A stretch of DNA of 25,404 nucleotides from Stephanodiscus triporus (lineage: Eukaryota > Bacillariophyta > Thalassiosirophyceae > Thalassiosirales > Thalassiosiraceae): contig JALLAZ010000217.1 in the NCBI GenBank assembly GCA_036939755.1, positions 1 through 25,404 on the forward strand. The letters run 5' to 3'. The notes beneath the pieces were generated by a model. It saw only the letters and a program-made list of their open reading frames with translations. It did not search any database and was not told the origin of the DNA. Positions 10,831 to 19,374 of this stretch are shown here, in pieces. A program made the position numbers and the translations under genes. Within the stretch, counting starts at the first letter, position 1. Each line of letters begins with the position of its first letter.

Positions 10831-13647
10831 ATGGCGAGCAACTACGAGGTAGGGAGATTCCTCGGCAAGGGCTCCTTCGCCACCGTCCACCTCGCTCGGG
10901 ACGTTCGCACGCGCGCGCAATGCGCCATCAAGATCGTGGACGTCGCGGAGTGCGAACGACGAAGGCGTCGGGACGGGGGGGGCGAGGGCGGCGACGTCGA
11001 CATCGACTCCCTCCTTACGCGGGAGGTCGACGTCCACTCCTCCGTCTCGTCCCACCCGAACGTCGTGAGGCTTCTGGAATCGTTCGGGTACGTCAACGGC
11101 GTCACGGGGGGTGCGATGAAAGCGCTGGTGATGGAGCTTTGTCCGCTCGGCGACCTGCAGGACTACCTCCGACGCGTGCGTGACGATAGACGAAGACGCG
11201 GCGGGACGACGACGGCGACGGACGGATTCTGCGCGTCGTCGTGGCTCCTACCAGAGGGGACGTTCCTCAAAACCGGGGAAATACGACACGCCCTCTCCCA
11301 GGTACTGTGCGGACTGTCCTTCCTGCACGCGAGGGCCATAGTGCACAGGGACATCAAGGCGTCCAACGTGTTCCTGTCCCCCTCCCCCCGGACGACGAGG
11401 ACCACCGCCGGCGGGAGGGGGCTCCTGGACTGTACGTTGAAATTGGGAGATTTCGGACTCGCCGTGACAATGAGGGACGACGACGACTGGTGCGAGGCCC
11501 GGAGGACGTTCTGCGGCACGCCCACCTGCCTCGCCCCAGAAGTCGTGTCGCAATCCGTCTTTCTCCCCGCCTCCGCCGTCGCAACGGGGGAGGAGCACGA
11601 CGGCCCCGCCGGTCCATCGAGGGCATCGAGTAGGAGGACGGGCGGGAAGAAATCGCTCGACGGGGGAAACGGATCGGACAGTCTCGTCGTCTCGGAAGCG
11701 TCGTCGTCGTCGTCGCTAGTGCGACGATCCGAGTCGGAGAAAATCGCGGGATACGGCCAGCCGGCCGACCTCTGGTCGACGGGCTGCCTCCTGTACACGC
11801 TGATCGTCGGTCATAATCCGTTCGCCGTGCCCGTCGTTACCGCGAGCGGCACCCGACGTCGAGATGAGGGTGCGACGCAAACAATGTCAGAGGAGGAGAA
11901 GACTAGGCGGATACGGCAGATCGTCGATCGCGTCATCCGGGGAGATTGGTCGATCCCCGCCAACGTTAGGATAACGGACGAATCGCTGGAGGGTTTGCTC
12001 GGTCAATTGCTCGAAGGACAGCCGAGGAAGAGGGGCACGGCTAGAGGCATACTAAATCTGCATCCGTTCTTTCGGAAAAAGTCCGTTACGTCAACGACAT
12101 CATTAACGAAAAGGATGGTCAATCGAGAATTCATTTCGTTGAATGAGGGAACCGGGGTAGATGATCGAAATGACATGAGAACTCCTGAGCAGACCATCAC
12201 TGATTCTAAAAAGAAACAAATGCTCGATAAAGAAAACGTCTCCAATGAAAATGCGATCAAAATGAGTGAGGGCATACAAAGTGTCGAAAATTTTCAAGGA
12301 TTAGTAAACAAAGGGCTCCATAATAGCCAAATGCATCTTCCATCACCACGAGGAACGTTCAACTCAGAGAAGCCACGGAAGCTAGCAAGTTATACCTCGT
12401 TGATGGATGATGTTTCGCCGAAGAATCAGCAGGATAAGGATAGTATATATTGCAATGTTTATGAAAGCCAAGGGACTACCACTAGACAGCAATATGAACA
12501 CACCGGTGCCGAAAAAAGAGAACAGAGGAGCTCAATAATATCATCGTGGTCATTGTCATCGTCGTTAGATGTCTTGCGGGATGAGACGTTCGCGTCAGAA
12601 TGCAATCAGAGCGTGAAAGAAATGGCTCGTAAACAAAGTGCAATTCAAGACGCGATCGACGTTAAAAAGCCAGAGACTCGTCCATTCATCTCCATGAAGG
12701 CATTGCATCTTCTACCACAAAAAAAGTACTCGTGGAGAGAGCCTCCGCGAGATGGCATACGGAGTAGTGATCTCACTGTTTTCTTCTTAGGCAAAGATGG
12801 CCTCGTCATTCAAAAAGAATCCGGGATCAGCCATGGTCTATGGATGCATGTTACGAGTGATGGGTTGGGTATCTTGTGGGGAAATTTGCAATCAAGGTCT
12901 AGACGGTCAAACCAACATAATTTAAACGAAAGATCGTCCTTGTGGCTGGAGGCCTACTCACGTGCGCCAGAAGAGTTCTCGAAAAGGTCGCTGGTATCGC
13001 TTCTGTCTCTTAAATGCCATGATATAATCTCACTATATGAAACACTGGAGCGCGTAGTGCGAAGGGTGAAATCGGTCACTCCATTGATCACTCTGCATCT
13101 GTACACAACGAACAAGAGTTCTGGTCGTACATCACGAGAAGCATATTCGAATGATTATCTCGCGAAAACGATGCTTATGGGGAATGATCCGCTTCCTGAT
13201 ATCGAGACTGAATTTGCGGATGGGACCACCATTCGGCTTTCATCGGTCCATGGAAGGCTAACCGTCAAAGGAGACCATGGAACTTCACAATTGGAAATAA
13301 ATCAGGAGCGATTTTTCTCTTCGTTGAGAGCTGATAGGTCGCCACCGCCGTCGTGTGGTGGAGCGATCCCTGGGTTCCTTAAGCCATCGCCAAAGTTTGT
13401 TCACAACCTTTGCCTATTCATAGAATCCGCTCGAGAGTGTCTACTTTTGGGAGATCGTTTGTATCTTTTGCTGGGAGGCCACACTGGTCCAACTGCCCAA
13501 GCACGTTTGGGCTCTCGACAAACAAATCATGATTATTATCCTGTGGTGAGAAAAATTGTTATGTATGGCTGGCGCCGAGAAGAGTGGGTTGTCGACGATT
13601 CATCAAATTCATCATTAGCAAAAGGGAATTCGTCAAACATCTCCTAA
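10831..13647 (+). CDS. PLK4: PLK4/SAK-like serine/threonine kinase with C-terminal polo-box-like region (938 aa, intronless)
   Basis: PLK4 is the kinase that starts centriole and basal-body assembly. The kinase domain spans residues 5 to about 415: glycine loop LGKGSFATV from 11, VAIK-type Lys34, HRDIKASN with Asp174, DFG at 207-209, CGTPTCLAPEVV and DLWSTGCLLYTLIVGHNPF. An insert of roughly 80 Ser/Gly-rich residues separates the APE motif from the DLWS helix. A polar linker of about 200 residues follows. The C-terminal third (about 640-925) has the look of the PLK4 cryptic polo box. One part has DLTVFFLGKDGLVIQ and WMHVTSDGLGILWG. A second has YLAKTMLMGNDPLPDIETEF followed by DGTTIRLS, which recalls the animal block YAKCILMEN..DGVKIH. 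I see no third polo box. Coding before about 12060 is GC-rich; the rest is AT-richer. The kinase call is firm; PLK4 orthology is likely rather than proven. Confidence 0.78.
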   Translation: MASNYEVGRFLGKGSFATVHLARDVRTRAQCAIKIVDVAECERRRRRDGGGEGGDVDIDSLLTREVDVHSSVSSHPNVVRLLESFGYVNGVTGGAMKALVMELCPLGDLQDYLRRVRDDRRRRGGTTTATDGFCASSWLLPEGTFLKTGEIRHALSQVLCGLSFLHARAIVHRDIKASNVFLSPSPRTTRTTAGGRGLLDCTLKLGDFGLAVTMRDDDDWCEARRTFCGTPTCLAPEVVSQSVFLPASAVATGEEHDGPAGPSRASSRRTGGKKSLDGGNGSDSLVVSEASSSSSLVRRSESEKIAGYGQPADLWSTGCLLYTLIVGHNPFAVPVVTASGTRRRDEGATQTMSEEEKTRRIRQIVDRVIRGDWSIPANVRITDESLEGLLGQLLEGQPRKRGTARGILNLHPFFRKKSVTSTTSLTKRMVNREFISLNEGTGVDDRNDMRTPEQTITDSKKKQMLDKENVSNENAIKMSEGIQSVENFQGLVNKGLHNSQMHLPSPRGTFNSEKPRKLASYTSLMDDVSPKNQQDKDSIYCNVYESQGTTTRQQYEHTGAEKREQRSSIISSWSLSSSLDVLRDETFASECNQSVKEMARKQSAIQDAIDVKKPETRPFISMKALHLLPQKKYSWREPPRDGIRSSDLTVFFLGKDGLVIQKESGISHGLWMHVTSDGLGILWGNLQSRSRRSNQHNLNERSSLWLEAYSRAPEEFSKRSLVSLLSLKCHDIISLYETLERVVRRVKSVTPLITLHLYTTNKSSGRTSREAYSNDYLAKTMLMGNDPLPDIETEFADGTTIRLSSVHGRLTVKGDHGTSQLEINQERFFSSLRADRSPPPSCGGAIPGFLKPSPKFVHNLCLFIESARECLLLGDRLYLLLGGHTGPTAQARLGSRQTNHDYYPVVRKIVMYGWRREEWVVDDSSNSSLAKGNSSNIS

Positions 13648-14047
13648 TTTTGTAGCGATTGTCTACAAATGGAGCCTCAACATGAACAAACCGTTTTCGT
13701 AAGTAAACCCCGCAACATAAGTCATCTGGCTGGTGAAAGCATTGATATAAATATATTACAACGCATTATCAAAGCTCATTATTCAAAATACAGTACGATA
13801 ACGAGAAACTACATCACTTCAAAATTTGTCAATGCTTAAGCTGGTCCAGGGCTCTGTGTAGTACTCTAGTAGCCTATCGGAGCAGACAAACAGGGAGAGG
13901 TTAGGTTGACAGTGAACGTATGTATATTTCAATCTATTTTCTGTTTACAACTGAATATAAGCTCGAGATCCATGGCGATATTGTCTATGTGTACACCGTG
14001 TTGTATTCCTCCTCGTCAACCTGTCACTTCTCTCTTCCGTCCCCGCC
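13648..14047. other. convergent 3' intergenic region
   Basis: 400 bp between the stops of the PLK4-like kinase (+) and the EF-hand gene (-). AT-rich 3' UTR-type sequence; no supported ORF, RNA gene or repeat. Confidence 0.6.
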
Positions 14048-14821
14048 CTAAACGAGCAATCCCATCTCCCCACCGTTCGACTTGGCAAGCTTGACCAGAT
14101 TCGTCCTCAGCGTCCTGGGAGCCTCAACCATGAATTCCTCTAGGCTTATCTCCGCGTCTCCGTTGGCGTCCGCCCTCGCAAAGATCCCGTCCACCTGCTT
14201 CTCCCCGAGCCACTTGAACCCCAGCATATTCAGCGCCGTGGCCACCTCGGCCTTGTCGAGGTAGCCGGAGTTGTCGGCGTCCACGAAGTTGAAGAGCTGT
14301 CGGAGGACGGCCTTCCCGAACTCCGAGTCGGCGGTGTCCACGAATGACTTGATCAGGTCGGAGTGGAGCGCGATGACCTTGCCCCTGATCTTATTGAGCT
14401 GCTCGTCGCCGAGGACGGCGCCGGCGGCGATGACTATGGGGGAGAACACGCCCTCCTTGTGCGGGTTGCCGGCCTTCGTCTTGGGCGCGGCGACGGCGTT
14501 GGCGGGTTTCGGTGCCACCGGCGACGGAGGGATGTCCATGATCATCTTCACTGTTGCCGGCGCCGCGTCGGGGGAATCATCGTCCGAGTCGTCGACTCCG
14601 GATCCATCGTCCGTCATGCTCGCCATGATGACCTTAACAGTCAATTCGAGATCTTCCTCGGCGGTCTTTGCTGAGGCTGACGACCACGTTGGCTCATGTT
14701 GGACGGAGCTGAACAGCGGTCTGAAAGTAGAACGTTGTTGAAGTGTAGAGTGGGATGGCACGACGAAGGCATTGGAGGTGGCGGCAGCCAGGACGATGAT
14801 GATAGCTTGTCTGTTGATCAT
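14048..14821 (-). CDS. plastid-targeted EF-hand calcium-binding protein (257 aa)
   Basis: A single-exon gene. The N-terminus is a signal peptide followed by SNAFVVP (Phe19), the diatom plastid-import motif, so stromal location is expected. Residues 55-120 are acidic, then Pro/Ala/Lys-rich. A helical domain follows (about 123-175: FSPIVIAAGAVLGDEQLNKI, then a segment containing HSDLIKSFVDT). Two canonical EF-hand loops come next: Asp181 to Glu192 (D-A-D-N-S-G-Y-L-D-K-A-E) and Asp218 to Glu229 (D-A-N-G-D-A-E-I-S-L-E-E). Both have acidic residues at positions 1, 3 or 5, and 12, so calcium binding is likely. No enzyme domain is visible; it is probably a calcium sensor or buffer. The gene shares its upstream spacer with PTOX. 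Confidence 0.88.
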   Translation of the reverse strand: MINRQAIIIVLAAATSNAFVVPSHSTLQQRSTFRPLFSSVQHEPTWSSASAKTAEEDLELTVKVIMASMTDDGSGVDDSDDDSPDAAPATVKMIMDIPPSPVAPKPANAVAAPKTKAGNPHKEGVFSPIVIAAGAVLGDEQLNKIRGKVIALHSDLIKSFVDTADSEFGKAVLRQLFNFVDADNSGYLDKAEVATALNMLGFKWLGEKQVDGIFARADANGDAEISLEEFMVEAPRTLRTNLVKLAKSNGGEMGLLV

Positions 14822-15468
14822 TTTTATTTAGGTTGTTGACGATATGATTTTATTATTGAGAGGGAAAGGGTGGTGTGATTGTCTAATGATACTCAGGAAT
14901 TTAATGAGCTCGAAGGAGGGGAGGGAATAATATTTCTGACTTGGCCAAAGCGCCAAGAATATGTTGTACGTACCAGCAGGGATGCAGACCACGCATGAAC
15001 GCGACAAAAACGGTCATGCATACGGGTAAACTCGCTGTAAATAGTTGTGGTGACGAGAGGGCGCGGCGACGGACCACATCATCACCCAGCAGTCTTTTTG
15101 GATTTTGTTCCGACGATTCTGGTGTAACACGTCACCGATTAGTCACTCGGGCGCGGTAACGTCAGGGTTACGTCATCGCTGCCCGTGGCCAGCCGATCCC
15201 CTACTAACTACAGACTTCAAATCAATTAACTATTCTGTTTGAAAAATACTCACCAGAGAACATCGTTGTCTTTTGAAAAATGATCCAATCCAGTTTGAGA
15301 GTTGATTCGTAAACTGTAGAGCAGTAAAGAAGAGAAAAAATAATCATCAACGTTGGGCGCGGGAGTCTTGCTTCTTTCGATGTCCGGTCTTCCATCGGAG
15401 AGGGTTCAGGGCGCGAATCGTCGGGGCGGCCGAAAGCAACGATCATCGAAAATAAGTAAAGAAGCGTT
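14822..15468. promoter_or_regulatory. shared upstream region of plastid EF-hand and PTOX genes
   Basis: 647 bp between two divergent plastid-protein genes. The middle is unusual for the ACGTCA sites listed separately at 15129-15175. The parts next to each start codon are AT-richer. No supported ORF. Confidence 0.5.
15129..15175. promoter_or_regulatory. cluster of three ACGTCA (CRE/bZIP-like) sites
   Basis: ACGTCA occurs at 15129-15134, 15159-15164 and 15170-15175; the last two are 11 nt apart (one helical turn) within near-repeated TAACGTCA and TTACGTCA. On the other strand these read TGACGT, the core of cAMP/CO2-responsive elements bound by bZIP factors in diatoms. They lie about 300 bp from each flanking gene. 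The motif is seen; function is inferred. Confidence 0.5.
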
Positions 15469-17511
15469 ATGAAATCGACTGTCCTAGTCTCGGCGGTGGC
15501 GTCCCTCATAGCGGCAGCGTCGGCCTTCGTCTCGCCCCCGCCCTCCGCCTCGCTCGCCCCCCGTCCTTCTTCGACGCAACCGACGCCTATCAGAATAGAA
15601 ACATCGTCGTCGACGGAGCTGTTGGAGACGACGACTGATCAGTCTCCAAATGGAGGAGGAGGAGGAGGAGGAGGAGGCGAAGGCGAATGGAACATCGGGG
15701 CGCCATCCCGACAAATGCTAGAGGCCACGCGAAAGAAGCAGGTGGCGAGGAACGCGCTCAGCAAATTGCTTGAAAGACAGCAGCGCGACATGCAGCAGAC
15801 CCTCGACCTCCTGACGAGTCTCGATGGCGTCGATGACGATATATTCAACAGGGGGGATCGACGACATCTCGACGTCGCGGCGCTCGACGACAATGACGGG
15901 AATGCGCCTCTGTCGATCTCCGTCACTAACTCCATAATTTCCTCCGTCGCCGCCGGCTTTGATTATGGCTACATATCGCGCTCGGATGGATGTCGTTCGG
16001 AGTCCATCAAATCCAGGAATTACCTCGGCGGCGACGTTCGATTCGAGGGGTACGGTCCCCCTGGCAACGTCTTCGCGCTTGGATCGCAGCAATTCGCACG
16101 GAACCTCCGCGCCATGATCGGCGAGTACAACGAGGAACAGAGCAACCCGGAGCTTACGAACGCGCAGCGCGATTTGCAAACGAGGTTGCGGGGGCTCACC
16201 CTCAACAGCACGGCCATATGGGAGAGGGAGCGCGCGCGCGGGCCGAAGGTCGCTCCCTACGTTATCAAGGTGCCGTACTACGGATTGTGCTATCTCCTCG
16301 ACGTGGTCTTCGAGGGACGGAATGCATTCTGCAGATTCTTCCTGTTGGAAACGGTCGCGAGGATGCCCTACTTCTCGTATATCACGATGCTTCACCTATA
16401 CGAAACGTTGGGATTCTGGAGGAGGAGCGCGGACATCAAGCGCATACACTTCGCGGAAGAGTGGAACGAGGTGAGGGGGAAAACGAGTTTCTAATGAGTG
16501 ATCCAATTCGTGGGCATGCCGCCCGTTTGTCATCTGCGCTAATCGCCCGACCCGTCTGCAGTTTCATCACTTGCTGATCATGGAAAGTCTTGGTGGAGAC
16601 CAACCCTACTGGGTTCGATTCCTTGCACAACACTCCGCACTGGCTTACTACATCGCTTTGTGCATGCTGTGGATGCTCTCTCCCAGTTTAAGTTACCAAT
16701 TCTCCGAAATGCTCGAAACGCACGCCGTCGACACCTACGGCCAATTCGTGGACGAGAACGAAGAAAAGCTCAAGGGATTGCCCCCGAGTCTAGTCGCCGT
16801 GGAGTATTACACCATAGGACTCAGCGATCCGTTGTTTGGGGAATATCAAACCGCAAGCGTGATGGATCCCCAACGTCGCCGTAAGGGGGTTCGCAAGCCC
16901 GGCACCGACCTGCGATCGCTGTACGATGTCATGGTGGCAATAAGAGACGACGAGGGCGATCACGTGCAAACGATGACGAGCTGCCTCGATCCGAAAGTCG
17001 CGGTGTTGTCGCCCGCCCTTGAAAGTCGCGTCTTGACGGGGATGGCGCTGGCGGCGGGGGCGAGCCTGCTCTTTGGGGGCACCGGATTCGGAAGCCTGGG
17101 TGTTGGCGTGGGACTCAATGGGGGCGCGGAGGGTTTGGCCGATATGGCCGATGGCATGACGGATCTTGATTCCATCCTTACTGAAGACGGCTCGTTTGGC
17201 GCCTTGAATTCCATCGTCGGAGGCCTGGCTGGACTCGCCAACGGAATGCAGGTGAGTATTTGAATCGTATCCAGACCAGCTTTTTTGTGGTTCTGCTCAG
17301 GTCTTGTGCACGTGTTTCCAATCCGATCTTCGTTCCCTCCTTTCCCACTATCTCACAGGAAATGTTTGGCACGGAGGCAGCAGTTGATGACGATGTATCC
17401 GGATCCGCATTGGAGGATGTGGTGGGAGGGATGGATGGATTCGAGATGGAATCAATTTTTGAGCTGGTGAAAAACATTGTTGTGGGGATTCTAGAAATTA
17501 TTAGATTATGA
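15469..17511 (+). CDS. PTOX: plastid terminal oxidase, AOX family (PTOX; 3 exons, 614 aa)
   Basis: Oxidises plastoquinol and reduces oxygen to water on the thylakoid (chlororespiration, carotenoid desaturation, electron safety valve). Exons: 15469-16470, 16562-17251 and 17359-17511, all phase 0 and GT-AG, 615 codons with the stop. A signal peptide ends in ASAFVSP (Phe20), the plastid motif. Residues 30 to about 255 are a long, poorly conserved region with a glycine run near 62-70. The di-iron core is complete: Glu294 in [13 protein letters not shown], Glu334 and His337 in [20 protein letters not shown] (spanning the first splice), Glu386 in LETHAVDTY, and Glu465 and His468 in [10 protein letters not shown]. 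Plant enzymes end soon after that last motif; here about 146 more residues follow, Gly/Ala/Leu-rich and then acidic, ending in a short hydrophobic stretch. The extension is unusual. The gene is divergent from the plastid EF-hand gene. Confidence 0.95.
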
Positions 17512-17876
17512 CTGTGAAATCCAAATAGCCCGTGACCTTGATGCCCTTGAATTATAGAGTAGAGTTCGAGTAGCTTAGCACCGATTTCCTGAAATTTGGA
17601 GTGACCTCCAATTACTCTTCGCGTTGGAGGGGATCGATACGGTACTAGCTAGGGCTGGCACTGTTGTACGCAGAGGCACCAGTTGATACAATAACCTTGC
17701 TGAATGATATTATCCTTGAGAGATGGACCTTTAGGCTTAGTGTGCTTCGATTGTAACTGGTTTGTATTCTTACTAAGATTTTATTCACAACTACCTAACT
17801 AGACCACCCTGGTTTCTCACTTATTGATATTGAGTAACATGCCCATATCGTCCTTGTGCAAACGTGGTTCAACAGA
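17512..17876. other. convergent 3' intergenic region
   Basis: 365 bp between the stops of PTOX (+) and the small secreted-protein gene (-). No supported ORF, RNA gene or repeat. Confidence 0.6.
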
Positions 17877-18257
17877 TCAAGCACAATTAATACACAAGAA
17901 CGATGGGCAGAACTGACAGATCCAATCAGCAGCTCCTTCGGCACCGAGAGCCTCATCGGTATCATCAGCATCAACAGCTCCATCGGCATCATTAGCATCG
18001 TCGGCTCCATTCGCATCATCGATATCTAGCGTGGAGACGTCGTCGACAGTCATGGACATTGATATTGAGAGTTTAAGGATCCTTCCTTCGCCGTTACCAC
18101 CCTCTAAGTTGGACTTGGCGTGGCCAAACGCATCGTGTTGACTCATCGACGTGGATTTCACCTTGAGATCGTTACGGAGGCGTTGGCGAAGACCGACAAG
18201 TTGAGCGGATGAGAGGGTGAGAGTGCAAAGCACAGCGAGAATGGCTGCCTTGATCAT
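17877..18257 (-). CDS. small secreted acidic protein of unknown function (126 aa)
   Basis: I do not recognise a family. The protein opens with a typical signal peptide (hydrophobic residues 3-18, cleavage expected after SSA). A basic stretch (about 20-35) follows, then a Ser/Met patch (SISMSMTVDD) and a run of about 35 residues built almost only from Asp, Ala, Gly, Glu and Asn in DAND/DADD-like units. It ends with four cysteines as C-x2-C-x4-C-x2-C, two residues from the stop. There is no plastid A-F motif after the signal peptide. Secretion, vacuolar or cell-wall placement is plausible, and the acidic run could bind cations. One exon, own ATG with a clear stop; a real gene is likely but unproven. 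Confidence 0.68.
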   Translation of the reverse strand: MIKAAILAVLCTLTLSSAQLVGLRQRLRNDLKVKSTSMSQHDAFGHAKSNLEGGNGEGRILKLSISMSMTVDDVSTLDIDDANGADDANDADGAVDADDTDEALGAEGAADWICQFCPSFLCINCA

Positions 18258-19374
18258 GCTGGCGGTTTATTGTGGAGAGTTGGATTTGGAGGGCGTCGGT
18301 GAAAAATAATGAGCTATGAGGGGGCATACTCAAGAGCGGTCGGCGTCAAATTCGAGGATCAGGAAGATATTCTGGCGAGGTCACCCCGCCCGAGTGGAGA
18401 GAATGGTTTTCTTCACACAATGTAGGTTATCTGGCGATTGCGAGACAGGAGAGGCACACACATCGCATCATATCTCGCGTTTCTATCTGGATTGAGTCGC
18501 ACCTATGAGTGACGATGCCTGCGACTGAACATTGAGCGCGTGGAGGGAACTATTGCATGCATGTCGCGCGCATAATATAGCATCAGCAGGTAGGAGTAGG
18601 TAAAGTTTCCCCAACGCTCACATGAAAATCTGCCACCGCGCGAGTGAATTCATCTGGAGATTCGTCAAAATCATTCATCTCCCTCAATTACACGTACGAT
18701 GGTTGATCCTGGCCGCCGAGTAGTCGTGCGCGCGGGGGCTATTATTACTCCATCCATCGCAGAGAATTTCGACCGGTTCCTTCTGCATGGCCTCCTCCTC
18801 GAACGCGCCGTCCGCCCGCTGTCTCTGGCGTCCGACATCACCCTCGCTGACGTTCACGCTATCCTCGCTCGCCGCCGGGTCCCTTGGTCGTCACGGTACA
18901 GGTAGCTAGCAGCGGCACATACCGTTGGGCGTCGTTAGACGCGCCCTCCCAGCGAAGCCCGCGTGGAGACGAATGGGCGGCGGCAGAGCGGAGGGCGGAT
19001 GGAGTCCTGTTTCTAGGGCGTCTTTTCTTTACTCTAGCTGTGTGTAGGAGTACGATGTCACGTGACAATACGTTATTTCACTTCACGTGAGTTACCGTAG
19101 TTACAGTGTAAGTCTGTAGTACATCATACTCTACATAATATGGTGCATGGTTCTACGAGTTCCTGTAAACAGGGCTATCGTATGTACCATTTTCTACCTA
19201 CTCTACTCTACGCGAGTACGTGTTCTCGCTTCTCGCGCGTCAGCGCACACACAAAACGAACCAGCACCTCGGCTCGCGGCTCGCATAGAGAGCCCCTTCC
19301 TCCATAATAGCCACCATTCCACAACAACCACCGACGTCAAAAGACGACCGAAAACCAACCAAGCCCAAAGCGCC
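18258..19374. promoter_or_regulatory. long divergent intergenic region upstream of the secreted-protein and PH-like genes
   Basis: About 1.1 kb. It holds two CACGTG palindromes (listed separately) and a 68-codon ORF at 18699-18905 with no recognisable domain, which I do not support as a gene. Both promoters and 5' UTRs must lie here. No RNA gene was recognised. Confidence 0.45.
19056..19090. promoter_or_regulatory. two CACGTG (G-box/E-box) palindromes
   Basis: A perfect 12-bp palindrome, TGTCACGTGACA (19056-19067), is followed by TCACGTGA (19083-19090). The two centres are about 25 bp apart and lie roughly 300 bp upstream of the PH-like gene's start. CACGTG is bound by bHLH and some bZIP factors. 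The palindromes are seen; regulation is inferred. Confidence 0.4.

Noticed and set aside
16561..16640. Apparent TTG start of a separate gene within PTOX
   Set aside because: It is simply PTOX exon 2; the [20 protein letters not shown] motif bridges the 91-nt intron in phase 0.
18700..18735. TGGTTGATCCTG followed by AGTAGTCGTGCGC, like the 5' end of 18S rRNA
   Set aside because: Only about 25 nt resemble 18S, with a small insertion, and the sequence after it does not continue as rRNA. Treated as chance.
18699..18905. 68-codon ORF in the long divergent spacer
   Set aside because: No domain, no targeting signal and no homology I recognise; its length is expected by chance in this composition.
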